Shown piece by piece: positions 33,263 through 42,949 of a stretch of DNA of 56,148 bases. The stretch lies in contig DYLS01000012.1 of the NCBI GenBank assembly GCA_020721965.1, positions 1 through 56,148 on the forward strand. Reading direction: 5' to 3'. Within the stretch, counting starts at the first letter, position 1. Each line of letters opens with the position of its first letter. Under the pieces are notes generated by a model. It had not been told where the DNA came from. It was given only the letters and a program-made list of their open reading frames with translations, and searched no databases. The DNA comes from Blastopirellula marina. GTDB taxonomy: Bacteria; Planctomycetota; Planctomycetia; Pirellulales; Thermoguttaceae. The position numbers and the translations under genes are program-made.

Positions 33263-35863
33263 TCAGGGGTTGGTTTCCCAGAACCACGCCTCCACGGCCT
33301 GGGGGTGTGAAACCAGAATGACCGGTTTGCCGTCTTTGCGCCCCACGGCCACGCCGGTTAGCGGTTCTCCAGTGTTGAAGCGATCTGCAAGTGAGCCCGA
33401 TTTGCTCAACATGTGAAGCGATCCATCGGCAGCCGCCAGTATCCATTGCTGCTGCTTTGCGTCATCGAGCGGCCCCCAGGCAATTTGTTCGACCGGGTAC
33501 TCCGCCATTCCGCGAGGCAGCCGGTATTTCCACAATTCCTGGCCTTCCATGTTGAATCCAAATGCCTCAATCTGCCCGTAGTCGGTAACGTCCAGACCGC
33601 AAAGCTCCGATTGCCCGTCGCCGTCTAGATCCGCGGCCGCCAGCCAAGTGATCGTGCGACCGGGAACGACCACCTCACGCAATCGTTCGCCAGCAAGGCT
33701 CAGCTCTACGGCGCTGCCATTGCTGGTGTTGGTTACGATGAGGGTTCGTTTTCCGCCGGCTTCCAGCAATTCGCTGATACGAAAGGCTACCGAGACCGTC
33801 CGATTTCCCCAGATTCGGGTGCCCTTCAGCGAGACCCCTTGCACGCCTCCGATGCCGAGGTAACTAACCGCGAAGTCGATTCGTTCATCGCCATCGAGAT
33901 CGAGAAACCGCACATCGGCAAGGCCCTGGTGCGGAGGGGCGTCGTCCGGGGGGAATCGCAGCACAGGCTGGAAGGTCTCGTCGAATATCAGCAGTTGACG
34001 GCCACCCATGCCCCAAGCTGCGAAGAGCCGTTTTCCGCCCTGATCGCGGGCCGTACGCAGGAAATCGACGAGATCCGGCGGCGTGGGTTTCAGGACGTAT
34101 CGCGCCAGGACCTTCCCATCCCATCCGACCTCCGCGGCCGTGTTGCCATCCTCCACCACAAGGATGCGGGAATTCGCATTTTGCGACGCATCTCCCTCAG
34201 CGTCATACACCAACAGATTGCCAGGCGATTTGAGCAGATCGCAACGGAAAACGCGGGTAAGACGGTGCTTTTCCGGTTGTGAAGCAGGGGCCGCCGGAAC
34301 CGACGCCTTGCCCACGATCTCTTCCATCGGAAACGTATACAGACCGTTACTTTGCGATTCCGAGATCAATCGCTTCAACTCATCTTTCATCTTCTGGAAG
34401 CTGTTCTTTTCCTCCTGAGCCAGATCGACGCCGGACAGGATTTTGTCCAGCGTCGCTCCAAGCCGTTCTGCCAAGTCGGGCACCGATCCGAGGTGGTAGG
34501 TCTGGACCGTGCCGTCGGCGTTCAGCACGGCCATCGTTGGAACCGTTCCCCCACGCGGCCGAAAGACCGCCGAAAAGCAGCGTTCGGCATCGTTCTTAGG
34601 ATCGCGGGCGAGGGGAATATCCACTTGCCAGCTCTTCAAAAGGTCAAGCAACTCTTGATTCGTCACGGCCGGGCCGTCCAAACCCTCCGTGACGTGATCC
34701 ACACTGACCGCCCAGAAGTTGACGCGATCTCGGTATTCCGGCACCAAGGTTTGAATTTGCCGGAGCGGATACGGTGAAAAGGCATCATTCTTGGCCCAAA
34801 ACTCGAGCACCGTCGGCTTTCCCGCCAATCGTTGCAGGTCCAGCGGCTGGTCATTCGCATCGACGAATTCAAAAGGCTCCGGCTTTTTCCCGAGGTATTC
34901 GTAACCGTGCGGGTGCAGTTCATCGACGATCTTGGCTTCAGCCGGGACCTCGAACTGGAAGGCCGCGGGATCGATCGTTACGTTCAGACCAGCACCGACA
35001 AACTCGGCATACATGACCAGATCCCGCATTTGTCCCGCGCCCATTGCTCGTCGAATCTGCTCGATGGGATATTCCAGTCGCACTAAAACATGTTCTTGGC
35101 GGTCGATCCAGAAGACGGCCGTCCCGTCCGGCCGCGTCACGCGTATGCGATCGCAGGTGAACGTCCCCAACGTGCCCGGCGGTAGGAGTTCTGGAGGTCC
35201 AGCCTGGTAAAGCAGCGTCTTGAGTGGATCTTCCGCCAACAGGAGCACCAGAGGCGGCGGCACCAATGAAAACCCCTGAGTTGGCCCCTGCATGAGACTA
35301 TTGGCCAGGACCGTGTCCCGCATCAGTTCCCCAAGCGACCACTCCTTTGGGGCCCGCAGGCGAAGCACCTGGTTCGGCAACGTCCGCACCGACGCCCAAA
35401 GCATTTCGCCATTGGAGACCATTGAGCCTTCGTAGCAGAGTAGTCGCAGCTTATTGGGACGTTCCCAAGCCGTTACGAACTCCATTTGGCTCTGAACCGG
35501 CTGATCGTTAAGCATTCCCCGGATAATGACTTTGCCGTTGTCCGCGTAACTCTCTGCCTTGTGGTAGGCTTCTACCATGGCCTGGAGAATTTGCTGCGGG
35601 GATTGATTACTCGGCGGTGGGGTCTGGGCCTCGTTGGATGGAGCTGAACCGGACGTCGCTTGGCCCGGCTGCGGTCGCGCAACCTCCTCCGATCCGGCGG
35701 GCTTGCTGGAAGAATCAGCGAAACTTCCCTGAGACGTAGCGTCTTGTTTCGCAGGACTCTCCCGCGTCGATTTCGAACAGCTCAGGGTTGCGATGACCAA
35801 GACTAGGACGGGCAAAACCGTGACCAGCCATTTCACTCCTTGCCTCAGCTTCAACGACTCCAT
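33263..35863 (-). CDS. Large lipoprotein: LolA/DUF2092-like, thioredoxin-like (no CxxC) and FG-GAP domains
   Basis: The protein has 866 residues. The ATG at 35863 follows AAGGACACG. The signal peptide ends in a lipobox-like VIATLSCSKS. A Ser/Pro/Gln-rich linker reaches about residue 90. The next about 200 residues (MVEAYHKAESYADNGKVIIRG, FVTAWERPNKLRLLCYEG) resemble the LolA-like DUF2092 fold. A thioredoxin/TlpA-like domain follows (PTVLEFWAKNDAFSPYPLRQIQTLVPEYRDRVNFWAVSVD), but the W-C-x-x-C site is replaced by WAKNDAFSPYP, so it has no redox cysteines. The C-terminal about 300 residues hold FG-GAP/VCBS-like calcium-loop repeats (DLDGDERIDFAVSYLG, DLDGDGQSELCGLD). It is probably an exported, lipid-anchored sensor or binding protein. 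The function is unknown. Confidence 0.82.
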   Translation of the reverse strand: MESLKLRQGVKWLVTVLPVLVLVIATLSCSKSTRESPAKQDATSQGSFADSSSKPAGSEEVARPQPGQATSGSAPSNEAQTPPPSNQSPQQILQAMVEAYHKAESYADNGKVIIRGMLNDQPVQSQMEFVTAWERPNKLRLLCYEGSMVSNGEMLWASVRTLPNQVLRLRAPKEWSLGELMRDTVLANSLMQGPTQGFSLVPPPLVLLLAEDPLKTLLYQAGPPELLPPGTLGTFTCDRIRVTRPDGTAVFWIDRQEHVLVRLEYPIEQIRRAMGAGQMRDLVMYAEFVGAGLNVTIDPAAFQFEVPAEAKIVDELHPHGYEYLGKKPEPFEFVDANDQPLDLQRLAGKPTVLEFWAKNDAFSPYPLRQIQTLVPEYRDRVNFWAVSVDHVTEGLDGPAVTNQELLDLLKSWQVDIPLARDPKNDAERCFSAVFRPRGGTVPTMAVLNADGTVQTYHLGSVPDLAERLGATLDKILSGVDLAQEEKNSFQKMKDELKRLISESQSNGLYTFPMEEIVGKASVPAAPASQPEKHRLTRVFRCDLLKSPGNLLVYDAEGDASQNANSRILVVEDGNTAAEVGWDGKVLARYVLKPTPPDLVDFLRTARDQGGKRLFAAWGMGGRQLLIFDETFQPVLRFPPDDAPPHQGLADVRFLDLDGDERIDFAVSYLGIGGVQGVSLKGTRIWGNRTVSVAFRISELLEAGGKRTLIVTNTSNGSAVELSLAGERLREVVVPGRTITWLAAADLDGDGQSELCGLDVTDYGQIEAFGFNMEGQELWKYRLPRGMAEYPVEQIAWGPLDDAKQQQWILAAADGSLHMLSKSGSLADRFNTGEPLTGVAVGRKDGKPVILVSHPQAVEAWFWETNP

Positions 35864-36567
35864 AACATCGTGTCCTTTGCAGCAAAGAATCCTGGTTGAC
35901 GTCGATATGCTTGCATGAAATATTGCGACGCGACGCGAGAACGATTTTTGCCGTTAACAGACACATCACCCGTTACGTTAGCGTTTCGCGTCGGGCGGGT
36001 TTACCTGACCCCGTCGGTGCTTGAGCGAGATAAATACATTACGGGCTACACCAGCGTTTCGCGTCCCTTTTGGTGCCGTGCGACGACCCTTCGAGCTTTA
36101 TCCCAGCGAAACACCGCCGTCCGCCGGGACCACGCCGTAACCTCATGCCCCCGGTCCACGAGGCGATCCGATCACCCCAGTCTTGCGCCACACATGTTTC
36201 CCTACGGCACATATTTTCCTACGGCGCGGGGACCTCCACGCATTATTGGCGATTCGGCCCAAACGGTAAAGCTCAACGTTTCCATGAGGGGAACGCGGCG
36301 AATGGACGATACGACCGTCTTCGAATCGAGTACGGCCTTGATGGCGTCAACTTCCCGGCGGGGCAAGATCTTCACGCCCGATGAGAAAGGGAGAGCATGC
36401 AAGAGAGGCTTGCAGGTACAGGGCCAGAGATAGACCGCAAAGGCCGATCGGTTTCGGATTGGCCGTAGGCTCCGAGAATCGGCTTCCTCGACCGCGGGTT
36501 TTCCGGGTACTGCTTCAGGGGAGATGTAGGCGCGGGCCAACATTTCGGCCCAGCCGACCTGGCTTTA
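35864..36567. other. Intergenic region between two minus-strand genes
   Basis: About 700 bp. A 13-bp direct repeat AGCGTTTCGCGTC occurs at 35980-35992 and 36053-36065, and CCTACGGC occurs twice near 36196-36226. An open minus-strand frame (36202-36543) has some protein character but no recognisable motif or good ribosome site, so I do not call it. The promoter of the lipoprotein gene must lie at the right... end near 35864-36000. Confidence 0.45.
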
Positions 36568-37122
36568 TCAGCGCAGAAAGCGATACACGAGCGGGTAACG
36601 CCATTCCTGCCCCCGATGTGCCTTGACGGCCGCAATGATCGGCAGAACCGTCGCGATCACGGATAGGACGCTGGCGATAGCTCCCACCCCGGTTTGAAGC
36701 GGTAAGATAACCGGCCGGAATAACCATGCCGCCATCGTGAAAGCCCCACCAAGCACCGTGCACAAACCGAAGGCGATCCCCCAGCAGATGAGAAAATTGA
36801 TGACATTCTTTCCGTGGCGGTCCACTTCCGGGAACTTCTCACGGAACAAAAGCCACACCAAAACCGGAGCAGCGAATCCGAACGGCTTGATAACGAAGCC
36901 CAACAACAGCGAAAGATGGACTACGGTGCTCCAGAAACGGGCCTGTGCCGCGGGCGTGTCTCCGATAAGCCCGCGCATGCCGGCGAACAAGCTGCGGATC
37001 GGTCGTGCCTCCGGGGAATTGTCGGTCAAGACGCGTTGCTTGGCGGCGGCGAATTCCTCATCCGACAGCACGCCCTCTTCGTGCAGCCGGCGCAGCCGCT
37101 CCAATTCTTCGGAAATGTTCAT
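36568..37122 (-). CDS. SHOCT-like / DUF4870 membrane protein
   Basis: The protein has 184 residues. The ATG at 37122 has AGGAGGTGGG just upstream, so I reject the 24-residue longer frame. The N-terminus is a SHOCT-type helix pair (ISEELERLRRLHEEGVLSDEEFAAAKQRVL), a short oligomerisation or targeting motif. The rest matches DUF4870 (Tic20-like): a helix WSTVVHLSLLLGFVIKPFGFAAPVLVWLLF, then EKFPEVDRHGKNVINFLICWGIAFGL, where HGKNVINF is the family hallmark, then two more helices. It is a four-helix inner membrane protein of unknown function, divergent from pfkA. Confidence 0.88.
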   Translation of the reverse strand: MNISEELERLRRLHEEGVLSDEEFAAAKQRVLTDNSPEARPIRSLFAGMRGLIGDTPAAQARFWSTVVHLSLLLGFVIKPFGFAAPVLVWLLFREKFPEVDRHGKNVINFLICWGIAFGLCTVLGGAFTMAAWLFRPVILPLQTGVGAIASVLSVIATVLPIIAAVKAHRGQEWRYPLVYRFLR

Positions 37123-37601
37123 GCGGCACCCACCTCCTGATTGTACGCAGCACAGCCGCCTTGCGTGCGGTGATCCAAGCCGATCGATGGTCACCGCGTG
37201 ACGAAAAAAGCAATATACCGTCTTTATCGGCAGCCGTGCACATTAGCGATGATGCACGAATCGGGGAGGAGGTCGCAAGCCCCGACGATTTCGAAGGCGT
37301 GCCCTTCGCGCACGCCAGCCCATTTTCTGGTATCTTGGGATGGATCACCTGTTATTGGTTCCTTTGCAAGGAGACTCTGTTCCAGTCTTAGTCACTGGAC
37401 TCTTGCAAATTGTTCGCTCGACCTCTGAGAGACGGCGACAAATGGGGTGCTTGAGCAATTTGGTGAAACAACGAATGCCGTTTTCGCAGGAAACTGCCTT
37501 CGCCCATCCACTTGACGATGGGAAAGCGGAGCTTGTGGCCCCAATTTGCAAGAGTCCAGTTCGTCACCAAAGCGAGAGACCTACAAGAAAGGACAGGTTC
37601 G
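37123..37601. other. Divergent intergenic region upstream of pfkA
   Basis: This 479-bp region separates the SHOCT/DUF4870 gene and pfkA. A family 2 element fills 37394-37560 and ends only 41 bp before the pfkA start. So the pfkA promoter either lies inside the element or more than 200 bp upstream of the gene. I see no other gene or motif. Confidence 0.55.
37394..37560 (+). mobile_element. Family 2 MITE-like element, copy B
   Basis: This 167-bp element has perfect 19-bp terminal inverted repeats (ACTGGACTCTTGCAAATTG at 37394-37412, its complement at 37542-37560). It is the best-preserved copy of family 2. The flanks TAGTC and TCGTC could be a worn 5-bp target duplication. It aligns end to end with 43069-43235 and with the complement of 27744-27911. 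No coding frame. Confidence 0.85.
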
Positions 37602-38591
37602 ATGCGGATCGGCGTGTTTACGAGCGGGGGCGACGCCCCGGGGATGAATGCATGCATTCGGGCCGTGGTGCGGTCGGCTTTGGCTGCCGGGCACGAGGTC
37701 GTCGGGATTCGCCGAGGTTACCGTGGCCTCCTCGAAGAAGATTTTCATCGGGATGAAGACGGCGATATCCGCATGAAGTTGCGAAGCGTTTCGGACATCA
37801 CGCGACTGGGCGGTACCATCTTGCACACGAGTCGCTCGTCAGACTTCCGCACCGAAGAGGGATTAAAAAAAGCCGCGGAGATATTGCGAAAATACGCCAT
37901 CGATGCGCTGATCCCGATTGGCGGCGATGGGACGTTTCACGGAGCGGTAGCCCTGTCTCGATATTGGAAAGGCCAGATCGTTGGCTGCCCCGGCACCATC
38001 GATAACGATCTGCTCGGCACTGATTTTACGATCGGCTTTGCCACGGCGGTGCAGACAGCGGTCGATGCCGTGGATAAGCTGCGCGATACGGCAGACGCCC
38101 ACGAGCGAATGTTCCTGATCGAGGTTATGGGTCGTCATTGCGGGAGTATCGCTCTATATTGCGCAATTGCTAGTGGTGCCGAGATCGCCGCCATCCCAGA
38201 AACCCCGACCCGCATAGACGAAATCGTCCGCCGGCTCCACGCTTTCACGCAACGAAAGAAAACTTCTGTGATGATGATTGTCGCGGAAGGGGACGAGCAG
38301 GGTGGGGCACTTGAGCTGCAACGGCAACTCCAGGAGCGGAGCTGCCCCTACGAAATGCGGGTTCTCGCCTTGGGACATCTGCAACGCGGCGGCTCTCCGG
38401 TCTTCGCCGATCGCATCCTGGCCGCGCGGCTCGGCGACTTTGCCGTACAATCTATCAGCGCCGGAAAGACCGGAGTAATGGCAGGGGATATCGGCGGTCG
38501 TCTAGCCCTCACTCCGTTCGGGGAAACCTACGCAACCCATCGGCAGGTCGCCCCCGAAGACCTGCACCTGCTGGAGATCATGGCCACGTGA
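37602..38591 (+). CDS. pfkA: ATP-dependent 6-phosphofructokinase
   Basis: The protein has 329 residues from the ATG at 37602. Family A motifs are complete: GVFTSGGDAPGMNACIRAVV (nucleotide loop), PIGGDGTFHG at 105-114, PGTIDND at 130-136 with the catalytic Asp134, and MGRHCGSIAL. Gly at the second position of GGDG-T and Gly in P-G-TIDND are the residues of ATP users; pyrophosphate-dependent enzymes have Asp and Lys there. It makes fructose 1,6-bisphosphate in glycolysis. The usual hexameric or tetrameric enzyme is about 320-340 residues. A family 2 element sits directly upstream, leaving only 41 bp for the leader. Confidence 0.96.
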   Translation: MRIGVFTSGGDAPGMNACIRAVVRSALAAGHEVVGIRRGYRGLLEEDFHRDEDGDIRMKLRSVSDITRLGGTILHTSRSSDFRTEEGLKKAAEILRKYAIDALIPIGGDGTFHGAVALSRYWKGQIVGCPGTIDNDLLGTDFTIGFATAVQTAVDAVDKLRDTADAHERMFLIEVMGRHCGSIALYCAIASGAEIAAIPETPTRIDEIVRRLHAFTQRKKTSVMMIVAEGDEQGGALELQRQLQERSCPYEMRVLALGHLQRGGSPVFADRILAARLGDFAVQSISAGKTGVMAGDIGGRLALTPFGETYATHRQVAPEDLHLLEIMAT

Positions 38592-38659
38592 GGTGATTGC
38601 CGCCCGGTTCGGAGCGATCATGCAAACCGACCTCGAATCCTTCGCCTTGATCCTGGTTT

Positions 38660-39655
38660 TCACGGGATCATCAGCATCCCGATCAGCAGATACGTCGTCA
38701 AGGCTGTGACGTCCGTGAGGGCTAGGACGACAGGCCCCGCCGACGGCCGGGCGTCACGCTGCGCCATCCAGAAAATCACGGGCACCACAGTACCGACGAT
38801 TGTCGCGATCAACAGGCCGAGCGTGATACCTCCCGCAATGGGCAGAAAAAGCCGCGGTTGCTTAGCCCACGCTACCGCGAAGCCTCCGACCAACGTCCCC
38901 AAGCATAAACCCAGCACCGTTCCGGTCGATGCTTCCCTGCGCAGGAAGCTGAGGATTCGCTTCCCGGAAAATATGCCTAATTGCCGACGATCGAGCACGA
39001 GGGTCAACGTTTGTACGCTTACGCTCTCGGCCAATGCCAGGACGACGGGCAAAAACAAGGCCAGGGTTACGGCACGACTCAGCAAATCTCGGAACATGCC
39101 TGCAAGCACGGCGCAAATCAAGCCGCCAGCCAAGTTGCTCAACAGAAGCCCAAACCGCCGCTGGAAGATGGCCACGGAACTTCCACGGCGAATTTCAGAC
39201 AGTGTGAAACCGATCAATTGGAACAGTTCCTCTGCCCAATTCTGCTCCGAGGTATCCGCCAAACGAAACATCTCCTCGTTGTAAACGGTGGCCTCGACGA
39301 CGCCGACCATCCGCCTTTCCTCATCTACCACGGGCACGGCCAGCAGCCGATGCAGGATGAACAACTCGCACGCATCTTCCAAAGTGGCGGATCGGGGAAT
39401 GGCGACCACTCGCCGCTCCATGATCTGGGCGACCGGTGTATCGGGCACATTCAACAAGATCCGTCGCGTGGGAACAACACCTACCAAATGCCCTGCTGAC
39501 GTTACGACGTAAAAATAGATGGCTCGCGATTTGAAGCCCGTCTTCCGCAATCGGTGCAGGGCCGCCTCGATCGTTTCGTGTTCCAACAATCGCGGATAGT
39601 CCAGATCGGCGAATTCTATTACGTTGCGACGAAGGTGGTCCTCTGAGGGGAACAT
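38660..39655 (-). CDS. MgtE-like Mg2+ transporter with CBS pair, lacking the N domain
   Basis: The protein has 331 residues from the ATG at 39655; the frame is open another 68 codons upstream but these are not protein-like. Residues about 15-140 form a CBS pair (GHLVGVVPTRRILLNVPDTPVAQIM, ATLEDACELFILHRLLAVPVVDEERRMVGVVE). A short linker leads to the five-helix MgtE channel domain: RRFGLLLSNLAGGLICAVLAGMF, ALFLPVVLALAESVSVQTLTLVLD, and the last helix GPVVLALTDVTALTTYLLIGMLMIP, where the conserved Asp of the pore lies. Normal MgtE is about 450 residues and has an extra N-terminal helical domain, which is absent here. The CBS pair probably still senses cytosolic Mg2+. It converges with pfkA, 68 bp apart. 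Confidence 0.88.
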   Translation of the reverse strand: MFPSEDHLRRNVIEFADLDYPRLLEHETIEAALHRLRKTGFKSRAIYFYVVTSAGHLVGVVPTRRILLNVPDTPVAQIMERRVVAIPRSATLEDACELFILHRLLAVPVVDEERRMVGVVEATVYNEEMFRLADTSEQNWAEELFQLIGFTLSEIRRGSSVAIFQRRFGLLLSNLAGGLICAVLAGMFRDLLSRAVTLALFLPVVLALAESVSVQTLTLVLDRRQLGIFSGKRILSFLRREASTGTVLGLCLGTLVGGFAVAWAKQPRLFLPIAGGITLGLLIATIVGTVVPVIFWMAQRDARPSAGPVVLALTDVTALTTYLLIGMLMIP

Positions 39656-40460
39656 GTGAAATATGGACTCCCTGGTGCGAGCACAGCCGTGAGAACTGCT
39701 TGCCGAGAACGATTGCCATCCGGCAGGAGCAGCTTTTCGATCAATTGTACGACACAACATCGTGAACGACGACGTTGATTTGATAGGGAGGACGAACCAA
39801 ATTCCCCGCAGCGATTGCTGCCACCGTGAGCAACATGATGATCGTACCCGATACCGCACGAGGCTGTGTGGGCGGCCAGCAATGGCTGCGATCTCTGGGA
39901 TCGTGCGGAACCTCGGGCGTCCTGTTTATCCCAAACTTCCTGGACGTATTTTTACGTAAAGCATTACTGCGTAAAGACTTCCTGTTGATTTGCGCTACTT
40001 GCCGTAGTCATGTAATGGTTTTTCGTAAGTTCTTGCCTTGTAATGACTTGCGCGATTCGCCTTGTACTCAGAAAACAGTGAGAGAATCGGGGTGCTCAAT
40101 TGACGTAAAGCATTGTCTTGCAACCACTTGCAATTAGCATCCCCCTATTTCGCTGGGGGGAAGTTTGGTTTATCGGAGGCGTGGCACTGACAGAATACGA
40201 GAGTCGCAGCAGTCCTGAGGAAACGATCAAAGCCCGCCAGCCGTTTTGCATGTCATGCGGACGGGCTAAATTCAGCTCCCATTTCAATCAATTGGCTACC
40301 ACCCTGTCGCATCAGTGCTATAGCGCAGGATTGTTTGCGAGGATCGACATCGTGTGGTGATGCACCCCTACGCCCCGCAATCGATGGCGGGCACATCATG
40401 CAATCAGGCCAACTTGGCGCTGTAGTATTAGTGTGCCGATGGGGCGGTCCTTTTCGTCTC
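39656..40460. other. Intergenic region upstream of the MgtE-like gene
   Basis: About 800 bp between two minus-strand genes. ACGTAAAGCATT occurs near 39954 and again near 40103, and a hairpin (CCCCC/GGGGG arms, 40141-40159) follows the second. Around 40230-40267 an AGCCCG/CGGGCT pair could be part of a terminator for the gene ending at 40461. I found no Mg2+-responsive leader that I recognise and no convincing small gene. Confidence 0.45.
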
Positions 40461-42920
40461 TCACTCTTGCAAAGAATAGAGCAAGACATTCAGCCCAATC
40501 CGGGCTGCGTCTTCCGGGATGTAGCCCTGGCATCCAGTGCTTTGCTGCTTCTCCAAAGCACAACTCAGGTCGTAGGGGGAAAAGATGATCGCCCAGCGCC
40601 CATCCATACGCACGCCCTCCAATTCAGGCGGCACTTTTCGCAATATTTCGGCCCTGGCCTCCCGCGGGCCAGTCGGCTGAGGATCTCGTCGGGTTACCAA
40701 TTGCAAGTCAAATCCCCCGTATGTCCCACGTAGCAATGCATCATCTGGCGGGATCGGTTGCAGAGGGTGTTCTGGCAAGATGGCCTGCATCTCGAAGCGG
40801 AAGGATTCCGAAAAGGCCTGCGATGAGCAGACGGCGTCAGCCAAGATCATTCCCCCTCTTTGCACATAAGTGCGGAGCCGGCTGCGTTCCTCGGGTGTCA
40901 GGCGGAAGGCATTTCTGCCGTGCATGAACGCCAGGTGGAAGTCGAAAAGCGAATCGTCGGTGATGGCGATGTCGTATTTCACCAAATCGACCCGCAAGCC
41001 CAGTTCGCGTTGCGCGGTCTCGAGAAGGTTGGTCACCGCACGAGGCGCCACGGAACAACCTCCCGGATGTTGCAGTACCGCGACGGCCAAGAGATTGCGT
41101 CGCCCCACCTGTTGTGGTTGGCTTTCGACGGTCCGGTCGAAGAACTCGTATTTGTAACTCAATTGGCGATTGGTGGCATAGGCCATGATATTTCTGCCGA
41201 GGGCCAAGGCGGCATCGACCTGCGATTGCACGGCCTCCGCGAATCGCGTTTCACGGCCGGCTCGCGAAATCTCCCAAAGACACGAAAGCGACGATTCGCC
41301 GGGCTGGGGAGGCGGAGAGTAAACGACACTGGTTCGGCAACCAAAATCCACGCCCAACAGCGGCCGCACATGTTCGGGCGGAATGGCTGTCTCGGCTCGC
41401 CAAATGGGATGCTCCGGGGGCAGTAGGCGAAGGCGATATTCCGGTTCGGGAAAGGCCAGTTCCATCAACTCGCGAAATCCCCGATCGAAATCGCCTTGCG
41501 GGCAAACCGCCTCAGCCACAATAAATCCCCCTCGGTCCAAGTAGTCGCGGAGCTTGCGCGCCAAGTTTCGCTGCGCAGCGGCGTCCGGGGGCAAGGGTGT
41601 TCGACTCCCGCCGAAATATAAGACGGGCGACTGCTGAAGATCGTCCACGGTAGCCGACATTAGGTCTACAACTTGCCATCCCAAATCGATTTTCCAGGCT
41701 TTCTCAAGGTGTTCTGTGAGATTGCCTAGATCGTTGTGATGCGGATTCCAAGCGGTTTCGTCGCCCCACTTCAACTTCGCTGCCAGGATGGGGCGGCGCC
41801 CCTTGGCCAGAAAAAGGAGGGCAAAGGCGGTTGCGACAAGAGGATCGTCCTCGCCTGTTCCGGCCGGGGCTGGCCCGACCCAATAGTCGGCCGCTAGCCG
41901 TGCCGCGTCGTCCCCTCCTGCTCTCCGAGTCTTCAACTCTAAAAGGAAGGCCGAGCCTTCTCGATACCAATCGTGAGAGCCGATGAATCGTTGCGAGGTG
42001 AGTCGGCCAACGCGCTCTAGACCGTAGAGATAATACAAAAGCCACTTGCTGCCCGATTGGGGGTTCTGCCGCACCGAAAAGTTCCGGCTGAGCCAATTCA
42101 AACCTCGGCGGATGCGGTCGTTTTCGTCTTTTGCCGCCTGACAGCATTGGATTTGATCGCCTTGGATCACCGCATTGGGGGAGTGCACCATTGCGTACAC
42201 GATCACCAGGGCACTGATCCCGGCGCAGGTCATGCTGCCGGTACCTTCCAGCCCTTTTTGATAGCCCCAGGAGCCGTCCGGATTTTGCACTCCCTCCCAA
42301 TAGTCGCGGGCGTTCTTCCAGACATCGTCGGATGCGCGGATGCCCACACGCTCGGCTTCGTACAAAGCCAGCAGGGCGAATTGGCTGTTGGAATTGTCAG
42401 CCCGCACACCAAAACCAGGGTAGGACCAACCGCCGCGATCTGGGCCATCTTTCACCTGCACCCGTTCCAGCCAGCGGATATTTTGTTGAATGAGCGCTGC
42501 ATCACGGTCAGGCTCCGCTCGACACAGCACCATGGTTTGCAGAGAAACCGAATAGGTGGAGTTGACTGTCTGCGGCTGGAATCGACGAAACTGTCGAAGG
42601 GCCTTCTGGATTACGGGGTCGTCCGGCGGCACACCCGCCGTCAGAAGTGCCAGCGTGCACAAGGCGCTAACGCCGCCCACGTGTGGCGGCGAATCGCTCC
42701 ACGAGCCGTCTGGTTTCTGCTGACGCTTGAGATACTCCACCCCACGGTCGATGGCTTGCTGCAACAAAGGAGCCAATCTCTCGGCCGGTATTTGCCCGAA
42801 AACGCTATCACCATCTAGACCGATCATCCAAATACAAAGCATCGCTGCGGACAGGGCCATGCCACGTTTGGAACGTCGAATCCTTCGGTTAATCGTCGTG
42901 GACAGCATGATGTCGCCCAT
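40461..42920 (-). CDS. Terpenoid-cyclase-fold protein with two DUF4159 domains
   Basis: About 819 residues from the ATG at 42920 (alternatives: GTG 42950, ATG 42908). A signal-like hydrophobic segment (MALSAAMLCIWMIGLDGDSVFGQ) starts the protein. Residues about 40-370 are alpha/alpha-barrel repeats of the squalene-cyclase/prenyltransferase type (AIDRGVEYLKRQQKPDGSWSD, ARDYWEGVQNPDGSWGYQ). No DXDD-type cyclase acid motif is seen, so it is probably a binding scaffold. Two DUF4159 domains follow (SPVLYFGGSRTPLPP... RGGFIVAEAVC; FDFHLAFMHGRNAFRLTP... RGGMILADAVC), which have a glutamine-amidotransferase-like fold. DUF4159 proteins travel with MoxR/DUF58/BatA operons in planctomycetes and Bacteroidetes; here the operon starts divergently 700 bp away. 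Confidence 0.82.
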   Translation of the reverse strand: MGDIMLSTTINRRIRRSKRGMALSAAMLCIWMIGLDGDSVFGQIPAERLAPLLQQAIDRGVEYLKRQQKPDGSWSDSPPHVGGVSALCTLALLTAGVPPDDPVIQKALRQFRRFQPQTVNSTYSVSLQTMVLCRAEPDRDAALIQQNIRWLERVQVKDGPDRGGWSYPGFGVRADNSNSQFALLALYEAERVGIRASDDVWKNARDYWEGVQNPDGSWGYQKGLEGTGSMTCAGISALVIVYAMVHSPNAVIQGDQIQCCQAAKDENDRIRRGLNWLSRNFSVRQNPQSGSKWLLYYLYGLERVGRLTSQRFIGSHDWYREGSAFLLELKTRRAGGDDAARLAADYWVGPAPAGTGEDDPLVATAFALLFLAKGRRPILAAKLKWGDETAWNPHHNDLGNLTEHLEKAWKIDLGWQVVDLMSATVDDLQQSPVLYFGGSRTPLPPDAAAQRNLARKLRDYLDRGGFIVAEAVCPQGDFDRGFRELMELAFPEPEYRLRLLPPEHPIWRAETAIPPEHVRPLLGVDFGCRTSVVYSPPPQPGESSLSCLWEISRAGRETRFAEAVQSQVDAALALGRNIMAYATNRQLSYKYEFFDRTVESQPQQVGRRNLLAVAVLQHPGGCSVAPRAVTNLLETAQRELGLRVDLVKYDIAITDDSLFDFHLAFMHGRNAFRLTPEERSRLRTYVQRGGMILADAVCSSQAFSESFRFEMQAILPEHPLQPIPPDDALLRGTYGGFDLQLVTRRDPQPTGPREARAEILRKVPPELEGVRMDGRWAIIFSPYDLSCALEKQQSTGCQGYIPEDAARIGLNVLLYSLQE

Positions 42921-42949
42921 GGGGCTTCGATTCTCTTCCCTCGCGGTCA

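Noticed and set aside
36202-36543. Minus-strand open frame of 113 codons downstream of the SHOCT/DUF4870 gene
   Set aside because: No ribosome site, no recognisable motif and no support from codon pattern.
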